A stretch of DNA of 5,783 nt from Natronomonas sp. Lineage in GTDB: Archaea; Halobacteriota; Halobacteria; Halobacteriales; Haloarculaceae. Shown in pieces: positions 1-4,876 of this stretch. How positions within the stretch are numbered: position 1 is the stretch's first letter; each line of letters opens with the position of its first letter. The translations under genes were made by a program, and so were the position numbers. Below the pieces are notes generated by a model. The model did not search any database and had not been told where the DNA came from. It was given only the letters and a program-made list of their open reading frames with translations. The DNA lies in the NCBI GenBank assembly GCA_007135435.1, contig SLIW01000004.1:1-5783 (forward strand), in the 5' to 3' direction.

Positions 1-94
1 CGCCAGACCGCCAGACCGCCAGACCGCCGTTCGCCAGACCGCCAGACCGCCAGACCGCCGTTCGCCAGACCGCCAGACCGCCGGACCGTCAGAC
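1..94. repeat. Two-level tandem repeat: 8-bp CGCCAGAC in a 31-bp super-unit
   Basis: The block is made of the octamer CGCCAGAC. Three octamers followed by the heptamer CGCCGTT form a 31-bp super-unit, present in full at 1-31 and 32-62. A third, decayed copy follows at 63-94, with CGCCAGAC twice, then CGCCGGAC and CGTCAGAC. The two full super-units are identical. The array is cut by the window edge, so its full length is unknown. It lies about 24 bases past the stop codon of the minus-strand aminotransferase gene. There are no spacers. I see no protein that it plausibly encodes. Confidence 0.95.
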
Positions 95-101
95 AGTCCG
101 G
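81..101. other. Short inverted repeat downstream of the aminotransferase gene
   Basis: CCGGAC (81-86) and GTCCGG (96-101) form a 6-bp stem with a 9-base loop, starting about 17 bases after the aminotransferase stop codon in its reading direction. It overlaps the decayed end of the octamer array. No T-run follows it on the minus strand, so it is not a typical archaeal terminator. It may be chance in GC-rich DNA. Confidence 0.3.
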
Positions 102-117
102 GCCTGGGGGGTACCAG

Positions 118-1230
118 CTACAGCCCCGCGACGTCCTCGATGGCGTCGGTCAGCGCCGCGATGCTCTCGACGGTGTGCTCGCCCATGTGGCCGATCCGGA
201 ACGTCCGCTCGGAGAGCTGCGACCCGTAGCCGTTCGAGAAGACCATGTCGTGGGCCTCGCTGACGCCCTCGATGGTCTCGGCGACGTCGATGCCGCGGGT
301 GTTCTCGATGCAGGACACGGTCTGGGACTCGTAGCCCTCCTCGGGGAAGAGGTCGAAGTGCTCGCGGGCCCACTCGCGGGTGTACTCGGCCATCTCGCGG
401 TGTCTCCGGTCGCGCGCCTCGTGTCCCTCCTCGAGCATATGCTTCATCTGCGTCCGGTAGGCAAGCATGACGGGGATCGCGGGGGTCGAGTGGGTCTGGC
501 CCTTGCGGTCGTAGTAGTCCAGGTTGCGCTGGAAGCCGCCGTACCACGAGGCGGACCCCTTCTCGCATTCGCGCTCGTACGCCTCGTCGCTGACGACGCA
601 GACGGCCAGCCCCGGTGGCATCGCGAAGGCCTTCTGGACCGAGGTGAAGATCACGTCGATGCCGCTGCCGTCGACGTCGATATGGTCGCCACCGAGGGCC
701 GAGACGGCGTCGACGACGAAGCGGGTGTCCGGGTACTCGGCGACCACCTCGCCGATCTCCTCGACGGGGTTGCGGACCCCGGTCGACGACTCGTTCATCA
801 CGCAGGTGACGGCGTCGTAGTCCGCACCGTCCGACTCGAGGGCGTCGCGGACGTCCCCCGGTTTGACGGCCCGGCCCCACTCGTACTCCAGGCGGTCGAC
901 GGACTTCCCCAGCCGCTCGGCGATGTCCGCCTGCCGCTCGCTGAAGCTCCCGCAGGTCGTACAGAGGACCTCCTCGTCGACGAGGTTGAGGATGGAGCTC
1001 TCCATGAACGCCGTCCCGGAGGCCGTGAGGACGACGACGTTGTTGTCGGTCCCGAGGAACTCCCTCGTGTCCTCGACGATGGTCGTATAGAGGTCGGTCA
1101 TCCGGTCGCTTCGGTGGCCGAACATCGGCTCGGCCATCGCCTCGATGACGTCCTCGCGCACCTCCGTCGGGCCCGGGATGTACAGCGTCTTGTCGGGGTA
1201 GTCGTCGGCGTATTCGCGTTTCGTGACCAC
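118..1230 (-). CDS. Class V PLP-dependent aminotransferase (alanine/serine:glyoxylate aminotransferase type)
   Basis: Transfers an amino group between an amino acid and a 2-oxo acid through pyridoxal phosphate; a soluble cytoplasmic enzyme. In the 370-residue form it shows the N-terminal IPGPTEV motif near residue 18, the VVDAVSALGG stretch with the PLP-ring-binding Asp174, the Schiff-base Lys200 in SVQKAF followed by MPPG, STPAIP near 248-253, and the C-terminal RIGHMGE at 345-351. These and the length match the AGT/serine-pyruvate family. The substrate pair cannot be fixed: archaeal members include enzymes acting on alanine, serine, aspartate and glyoxylate. The start chosen is GTG at 1228-1230, because GAGGTGG lies 5 bases before it. 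An in-frame GTG at 1237-1239 would add three residues. There is no ATG start near. The MFS gene lies upstream on the same strand with a 255-base gap, so co-transcription is uncertain. Confidence 0.93.
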   Translation of the reverse strand: MVTKREYADDYPDKTLYIPGPTEVREDVIEAMAEPMFGHRSDRMTDLYTTIVEDTREFLGTDNNVVVLTASGTAFMESSILNLVDEEVLCTTCGSFSERQADIAERLGKSVDRLEYEWGRAVKPGDVRDALESDGADYDAVTCVMNESSTGVRNPVEEIGEVVAEYPDTRFVVDAVSALGGDHIDVDGSGIDVIFTSVQKAFAMPPGLAVCVVSDEAYERECEKGSASWYGGFQRNLDYYDRKGQTHSTPAIPVMLAYRTQMKHMLEEGHEARDRRHREMAEYTREWAREHFDLFPEEGYESQTVSCIENTRGIDVAETIEGVSEAHDMVFSNGYGSQLSERTFRIGHMGEHTVESIAALTDAIEDVAGL

Positions 1231-1235
1231 GTGAT

Positions 1236-1242
1236 CCACCTC
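1236..1242 (-). promoter_or_regulatory. Ribosome binding site deciding the aminotransferase start
   Basis: On the minus strand GAGGTGG is followed by ATCAC and then GTG at 1228-1230, which is good Shine-Dalgarno spacing. The motif overlaps the alternative GTG at 1237-1239, which makes that upstream start less likely. The match to the anti-Shine-Dalgarno sequence is partial. Confidence 0.5.
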
Positions 1243-1257
1243 GAGGGGGTCCTCGAG
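1240..1257 (-). other. Perfect hairpin at the aminotransferase ribosome binding site
   Basis: On the minus strand CTCGAGG, a 4-base loop (ACCC) and CCTCGAG make a 7-bp perfect stem. The promoter-distal arm contains the first bases of the proposed ribosome binding site. If the transcript begins upstream of it, the stem could hide part of that site. CTCGAG is a common self-complementary word in GC-rich halophile DNA, so chance is possible. Confidence 0.4.
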
Positions 1258-1375
1258 TCTGGTGGTACACAGTCGATGCGGGTGTATGGTCGTTTTGATA
1301 GCGACATTTCGAGCGGTCGCTGTCGCCCCGGCATCGTCCTGGGAGGCGGGCGCAGCGCGCTCGTGGATGTGGCTC

Positions 1376-1500
1376 GCGTCTCGGCTGTCGGCGTATCGGT
1401 TCTCGCCGGCTCAACTCCTGGCGTATCGGTTCTCGCCGGCTCAACTCCTGGCGTATCGGTTCTCGCCGACTCAACTCTCGGCGTATCAGCTCTCGCGAGG
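1376..1500. repeat. 30-bp tandem repeat between the MFS and aminotransferase genes
   Basis: The unit begins GCGTATCGGTTCTCGCC and ends CTCAACTCCTG. Copies at 1391-1420 and 1421-1450 are identical. The copy at 1451-1480 differs at three positions. A fourth, partial copy at 1481-1500 matches over its first 16 bases with two changes and then diverges. A degenerate half-copy (12 of 15 matches) precedes the array at 1376-1390. The fourth copy contains the TGA stop codon and last codons of the MFS gene. The full units carry a TGA in that frame, so the array is not an extension of the transporter. The rest of the gap (1258-1375) has no recognisable gene and no convincing TATA box. Confidence 0.95.
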
Positions 1501-2679
1501 GCTGCCGAAGGTCGCCGTCGGGTCCGGGGCGATCCGGAGCAACACGGGCAACGCGACGAGGACCACGATCACCTCGAGGGCCCCCGCGACGGCGAAGGCG
1601 GCGAGGAAGTCGTAGCGCGCGGCGATCCAGCCGCCGACGAGGATGCCCCCGAGGAAGCCGAGGCTGCCGAAGATGTTGAACCCGCCCATGGCCACGCCCC
1701 GCTCGCCGACCCCGGCGATGTCGGTGACCAGGGCCATCGTCGCGGGGGCCACCAGCGCGCCGAGGACCCCCACGAGCACCATCCCGGCCGCGGCCAGTTC
1801 GACCGTCGGCGCGAGCCCGACCGCGAGGATGGCGGCGCCGAAGCCGACCGAGCCGGCGACGATGGGGACGACCCGGCCGATCCGGTCCGAAAGCGTCCCG
1901 AGGGGGTACTGCAGGAGCGCGAACGGGGCGAAGAAGCACGCGAGGACGAGCCCCGTGGCGGCCGGGTCCAGCCCGAACGACTGTCGGAAGTAGAACGTCC
2001 CGACGAGGCCGAAGAACCCGGCGGCGAACCGGTCCGCGAAGCCGAAGGCGTACGGGACGAGGAGCTCGGGCGTCCGTCGGATGCCGACGACCACCTCCCG
2101 GACCCCGGCGCGGTCGGTCGGCGCGCGGTCCTCGAGCGTCGTCACCAGCGCGACGACGACCACGAGCAGCCCGGCCGACGCCACGAGGGGCGCCAGCGGA
2201 CCCAGCGCGTACAGCGCCCCTCCTACGGGGGCGCCGAGGGCCGCGCCAGCGCCGACGGCGACGCCCGCGGCGCCCATGTTGCGCCCGTGGCCGCCGCCGA
2301 GGTCCATGAGCATCGTGATCGCGAGCGAGAACGCGCCGATGGTGAACGCCCCCTCGACGAACCGGAGGACCAGCGCGAGCCGGAAGTCGCCGACGCCGGC
2401 CACCACGATCCCGACGAGCGCGAGGTAGGTGACCGCCCCACCGAGCGCCCCCGCGACGATGAAGGGCGTCCGGCGGCCCGCCCGGTCCGACAGCGCTCCC
2501 CAGACGGCAGCGAAGCACACGAACGCCAGCAGCTGGACGCCGAGGAAGGCCGTCCCCGCGTCGATGGTGGGCTCGCCGCCGAGCACCGCGACCAGCTGGT
2601 CGACTCCCGGGTAGACCAGGAGCTGGGTGAAGAGGACGACGAAGACGACGGCTGTCAGGCGGGCGCGCTCGCCGTTCAC
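1486..2679 (-). CDS. Major facilitator superfamily transporter, 12 helices
   Basis: A 397-residue integral membrane transporter, the usual MFS length. It has the loop 2-3 motif A as GALSDRAGRR (61-70), repeated in the second half as GTLSDRIGR (261-269), which shows the two-domain duplication. Arg107 in LRFVEG fits motif B of helix 4. GAALGAPVGG (145-154) resembles motif C of helix 5, found in proton antiporters of the drug-efflux (DHA1-like) branch. The substrate is unknown; export of a small molecule is a family-based guess. The start is a GTG at 2677-2679, chosen because the first membrane helix begins 10 residues later. The reading frame stays open far upstream, but that part translates the tandem repeats and the antisense of the next gene. 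No Shine-Dalgarno site is seen. The gene is divergent from the metallo-beta-lactamase gene, across the 20-bp repeat array. Confidence 0.92.
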   Translation of the reverse strand: MNGERARLTAVVFVVLFTQLLVYPGVDQLVAVLGGEPTIDAGTAFLGVQLLAFVCFAAVWGALSDRAGRRTPFIVAGALGGAVTYLALVGIVVAGVGDFRLALVLRFVEGAFTIGAFSLAITMLMDLGGGHGRNMGAAGVAVGAGAALGAPVGGALYALGPLAPLVASAGLLVVVVALVTTLEDRAPTDRAGVREVVVGIRRTPELLVPYAFGFADRFAAGFFGLVGTFYFRQSFGLDPAATGLVLACFFAPFALLQYPLGTLSDRIGRVVPIVAGSVGFGAAILAVGLAPTVELAAAGMVLVGVLGALVAPATMALVTDIAGVGERGVAMGGFNIFGSLGFLGGILVGGWIAARYDFLAAFAVAGALEVIVVLVALPVLLRIAPDPTATFGSPRES

Positions 2680-2710
2680 GGGCGGCCGTAGCACCGGGGA
2701 GTACTTGGCT

Positions 2711-2830
2711 GGTCCGCATGGCACGTGTCTCGTCCGCATGGCACATGTGACGTCCACATGGCCCGTGTCTCGACTGCCTGGTCCGTGTCTCATCTGCCTG
2801 CCACGTGTCTCGCCCACCTGGCAACCCACT
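2711..2830. repeat. 20-bp degenerate tandem repeat in a divergent promoter region
   Basis: Six consecutive 20-base units run in register from 2711, 2731, 2751, 2771, 2791 and 2811. The consensus is CGTCCGCATGGCACGTGTCT. The first units are the best conserved, and the sixth matches only in its first half. Most copies contain GTGTCT, and two contain the palindrome CACGTG. The array fills most of the 210-base space between the divergent MFS and metallo-beta-lactamase genes, 31 bases from the former and 59 from the latter. A 20-base period is about two helical turns, which would put every copy on nearly the same face of the DNA. Confidence 0.9.
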
Positions 2831-2859
2831 GAACGAGCGGGTCCCGTCGCCGGGGTCGG

Positions 2860-2866
2860 CTTTTTG
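2860..2866 (+). promoter_or_regulatory. TATA-like element for the metallo-beta-lactamase gene
   Basis: CTTTTTG is the only T-rich run in this stretch. It is centred about 27 bases before the ATG at 2890, the distance expected from an archaeal TATA box to the transcription start. With no Shine-Dalgarno site in between, this suggests a leaderless transcript starting at or next to the ATG. Confidence 0.55.
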
Positions 2867-2889
2867 TCGTCGTGTGCCGACCACCCGGC

Positions 2890-3783
2890 ATGCGCACGCT
2901 CACGGTCCTCGGCAGCGGGGGGAACTCCCCCATCCCGACGCCCACCTGTCGGTGTCGGGTCTGCGAGGAGGCCCGCGCACGGGGCGTCCCGTACGCCCGC
3001 CACGGGAACTCGCTGTTCCTCCCCGAGCTGGCGGCCGTGGTCGACGCCCCCGAGTTCGTCTACGGCAACCTCGAACGGGAGGGCGTCGACGCCTTCGAGT
3101 ACCTGCTGTTGACCCACTGGCACCCGGACCACACCGCCGGGCTGCGGGTCGTCCAGGCGCGGCGGATGGAGCGGATGTTCGAGGAGCCGGACTACGGGCT
3201 CGTCGAGACGGTCCGCGACCACCGACTCACGCTGGTCACCACCCGCCCCGTCTACGACCGGACCTGCGAGCTCTATGACGGGCTGCGACACTACATCGAG
3301 GATATCGGCTTCGCGTCCGCACACTTCCTCGACGAGGAACCGCTCGCGATCGACGCCCGGGACGGATCGGGGGAGGTGACCGTCGAGGCGATCCCCTACT
3401 CGCTTTCGGGCGACGATACCATGGACGCGACCGCGTTCGTCCTCCGCGGCGACGACACGACCGTGGTACTCGCGACCGACGACGCCCGGTACCTCGACGA
3501 GTCCGCGCTCCCCGACGAGATCGACCTGGCGGTCCTCGAGTGCGGCTACTTCCCGGAGACCCCCGACGGCACGCAGATCCTCACCGACCTCGACGAGTCC
3601 ATCCTCGTGGACGAGCTGACCCACGCCGAGGTGATGGAACGCGTCGAGCGGGTCGGTGCCGACCTGACGCTGCTCACCGAGATCGAGCACATCTACGGCC
3701 GCAGCTACGACGACTTCCGCGAACTCGAGCGCGCGTACGCGGACGTGCGGTTCGCCTACGACGGGCTGACCATCGAGATCTGA
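2890..3783 (+). CDS. Metallo-beta-lactamase-fold hydrolase, PhnP-like, with altered metal site
   Basis: A 297-residue protein of the metallo-beta-lactamase fold, probably a cytoplasmic phosphodiesterase-type hydrolase; its substrate is unknown. Near the N-terminus GSGGNSPIPTPTC and Cys20, Cys22 and Cys25 match the structural zinc loop of PhnP (cyclic phosphate phosphodiesterase). His267 fits the fourth ligand of that site. The signature HWHPDH gives His76, His78, Asp80 and His81, and ATDD gives the bridging Asp197. By-eye alignment with remembered PhnP puts Leu172 at the middle catalytic His and Glu264 (LLTEIEH for LLTHISH) at the last one. His245 aligns with a further active-site His of PhnP. 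The start is ATG 2890, supported by the TATA spacing. A GTG at 2872 would add six residues and lies too close to the TATA element. There is no evidence for phosphonate metabolism nearby, so the name phnP is not given. Confidence 0.88.
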   Translation: MRTLTVLGSGGNSPIPTPTCRCRVCEEARARGVPYARHGNSLFLPELAAVVDAPEFVYGNLEREGVDAFEYLLLTHWHPDHTAGLRVVQARRMERMFEEPDYGLVETVRDHRLTLVTTRPVYDRTCELYDGLRHYIEDIGFASAHFLDEEPLAIDARDGSGEVTVEAIPYSLSGDDTMDATAFVLRGDDTTVVLATDDARYLDESALPDEIDLAVLECGYFPETPDGTQILTDLDESILVDELTHAEVMERVERVGADLTLLTEIEHIYGRSYDDFRELERAYADVRFAYDGLTIEI

Positions 3784-3839
3784 TGCCGGGATCCATCCAG
3801 CCGAGATTTGCTCCCGCTCTCGAGCGCGCGTAGTCTGGT

Positions 3840-3900
3840 CCCAGCGCTCCCTCCCTCGCGCCCAGCGCTCCCTCCCTCGCGCCCAGCGCTCCCCCCTCAC
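3840..3900. repeat. 21-bp tandem repeat between the MBL-fold and SDR genes
   Basis: The unit contains CAGCGCTCCCTCCCTCG. Two identical 21-base copies lie at 3840-3860 and 3861-3881. A partial third copy at 3882-3900 loses identity in its second half. The array begins 57 bases after the stop codon of the upstream gene and ends about 22 bases before the TATA box of the next gene. Sequence at 3810-3831 is loosely similar and could be a decayed copy. One strand is strongly pyrimidine-rich. Confidence 0.92.
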
Positions 3901-3922
3901 ACCGTCGCCGTACTTCGCCGCA

Positions 3923-3929
3923 TTTTATA
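3923..3929 (+). promoter_or_regulatory. TATA box of the SDR gene (leaderless promoter)
   Basis: TTTTATA is the clearest archaeal TATA box in the window and stands out in GC-rich sequence. It is centred 28 bases before the ATG at 3954, so transcription should begin at or within a few bases of the start codon. No Shine-Dalgarno site is present. This shows that the SDR gene has its own promoter. Confidence 0.75.
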
Positions 3930-3953
3930 CCACCCCGTCACCACCCGCCGGCT

Positions 3954-4661
3954 ATGCCGAAGGCCATCATCGTGGGGGCGTCGTCCGGCATCGGTCGGGC
4001 GCTCGCCAGGGAGCTCTCGGGGGAGTACGACCTCGGGCTGGCCGCCCGCCGCGTCGATCGACTGAAGGCGGTGGGCGAGGACGTCGGCGGCGCACACGTG
4101 GCCCGGATCGACGTCACCGAGCCGGACGCGCGGGACCGCTTCGACGACCTGGTCGGGTCGATGGGCGGGGTCGATCTGGTCGTCATCACGGCGGGGATCG
4201 GTCGCTACAACCCCGACCTCGAGTGGGAGGAGGAGCGAGAGACCCTCGCCGTGAACGTCCGCGGGTTCGCCGCCATCGCGACCGCCGCCCTCGCTCAGTT
4301 CGAGGCGACCGACGGCGGCCACCTCGTGGGCGTCTCGTCGGTCGCCGCCGAGGTCGGCAGCCCCACGTTGCCCGCGTACAGCGCGTCGAAGGCGTTCGCC
4401 TCCCGGTACCTCGAGGGGCTCCGCTATCGCACGGCGGACGACGACAGCGTGGTCGTCACGGACGTCCGCCCGGGGTTCGTCGACACGCCCATGTCTCCCG
4501 AATCGGACCGCTTCTGGGAGTGCTCGCCGGAGACCGCCGCCAGGCAGATCGCCCGCGCTATCCACAAGGAGAAGGACGTCGCCTACGTCACCCGCCGGTG
4601 GTGGCTCGTCTCGAAGGCCCTCGGGGTCATCCCCGATCGGTTCCGCGCCGACGTCATGTGA
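3954..4661 (+). CDS. Classical short-chain dehydrogenase/reductase (SDR)
   Basis: A 235-residue soluble oxidoreductase of the classical SDR family, which moves hydride between NAD(P)H and a carbonyl or alcohol. The Rossmann nucleotide motif is GASSGIG (8-14). Arg32-Arg33 after the second strand suggest preference for NADP(H). Asp53 (DVT), the ITAG motif (78-81) and Asn101 occupy expected places. The catalytic set is Ser129, Tyr142 and Lys146 (YSASK), with Asn101 as the fourth member, followed by RPGFVDTPM (172-180). All key residues are present, so it should be active. The substrate cannot be told. The C-terminal part is basic and aromatic (RRWW near 214-217), as in SDRs with a C-terminal segment that packs on the substrate pocket or a membrane; this is weak. 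The start fits a leaderless transcript. Confidence 0.93.
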   Translation: MPKAIIVGASSGIGRALARELSGEYDLGLAARRVDRLKAVGEDVGGAHVARIDVTEPDARDRFDDLVGSMGGVDLVVITAGIGRYNPDLEWEEERETLAVNVRGFAAIATAALAQFEATDGGHLVGVSSVAAEVGSPTLPAYSASKAFASRYLEGLRYRTADDDSVVVTDVRPGFVDTPMSPESDRFWECSPETAARQIARAIHKEKDVAYVTRRWWLVSKALGVIPDRFRADVM

Positions 4662-4821
4662 CGGGCCCGTCCATCGGACGCCACGTGACCGGACCACCTC
4701 CGGGTACCTGATGTCTCAGGGGGACAGGAGTACGGCTAGTCCTCTCCCTGAGGAGACGTCCACTGCGAGGTCCCGTGAGGGGGAGGTACATCACGAGGTC
4801 CCGTGAGGGGTGGTGCATTAC
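4654..4821. repeat. Degenerate repeat of about 28 bp between the SDR and aldolase genes
   Basis: The two clearest copies start at 4766 and 4794. They share the first 17 bases (CGAGGTCCCGTGAGGGG), and the rest aligns with a one-base gap. Two other similar blocks lie at the left end, starting at 4656 and 4683 (GTGACGGGCCC and GTGACCGGACC, 27 bases apart). The stretch between (4711-4765) has looser resemblance, such as CTCAGGGGGAC and CCCTGAGGAGAC. The leftmost block includes the final Met codon and TGA stop of the SDR gene. The pair at 4766-4821 is certain; treating the whole gap as one decayed array is my interpretation. Confidence 0.7.
4715..4752 (+). other. Imperfect hairpin downstream of the SDR gene
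   Basis: CTCAGGG (4715-4721) pairs with CCCTGAG (4746-4752) in a 7-bp stem. Inside it AGGA (4726-4729) can pair with TCCT (4740-4743). It lies 53 bases after the SDR stop codon. No T-run follows, so terminator function is uncertain; it could be an mRNA 3' end structure or a by-product of the repeats. Confidence 0.3.
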
Positions 4822-4864
4822 TGGCCAGTGCCGCGGCAAACGAAGGGCGTAAATGGCTCGTGGT

Positions 4865-4870
4865 GGAGGT
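4865..4870 (+). promoter_or_regulatory. Shine-Dalgarno site of the aldolase gene
   Basis: GGAGGT sits 6 bases before ATG 4877, ideal spacing. It lies inside the reading frame that would start at ATG 4853, so it argues that 4877 is the true start. This gene therefore has a leader, unlike the two genes to its left. A weak TATA candidate (GCATTAC, 4815-4821) falls in the last 28-bp repeat copy and would give a leader of roughly 30 bases. Confidence 0.75.
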
Positions 4871-4876
4871 GTTCGC

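Noticed and set aside
1258..1375. TATA box for the aminotransferase gene
   Set aside because: Candidates such as TATCAAAA on the minus strand are weak and at no fixed distance from a start; I could not support a call.
1262..1615. Small plus-strand protein with a repeated AYRFSPAQL-like segment
   Set aside because: The repetition comes from the 30-bp DNA array being a multiple of three. The frame runs into the antisense of the MFS gene and has no convincing start.
175..2691. Very long open frame on the plus strand opposite the aminotransferase and MFS genes
   Set aside because: It is antisense to two proteins with clear family motifs, runs straight through the 30-bp array, and has no domain. 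Long antisense open frames are normal in GC-rich halophile DNA.
89..2884. Very long Arg-rich open frame on the minus strand
   Set aside because: It overlaps the same two real genes in another frame, and its composition (Arg, Pro, Gly) is that of a shadow frame, unlike the acidic real proteins.
2872..2889. GTG start adding six residues to the MBL-fold protein
   Set aside because: It lies only about 9 bases after the TATA-like element, so it would fall before the expected transcription start.
2680..3900. N-terminal extension of the MFS protein by about 400 residues
   Set aside because: The extra part is the antisense of the MBL-fold gene and a translation of the repeats. The GTG at 2677-2679 gives a normal 12-helix protein.
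1..4821. CRISPR arrays
   Set aside because: All the repeats are head-to-tail without unique spacers, the units differ from gap to gap, and no cas gene is present.
4853..4876. Upstream ATG start for the aldolase
   Set aside because: The Shine-Dalgarno site GGAGGT lies within this extension and is perfectly spaced for ATG 4877; family members begin near the G-x-x-x-x-L-V-T-P-F segment.
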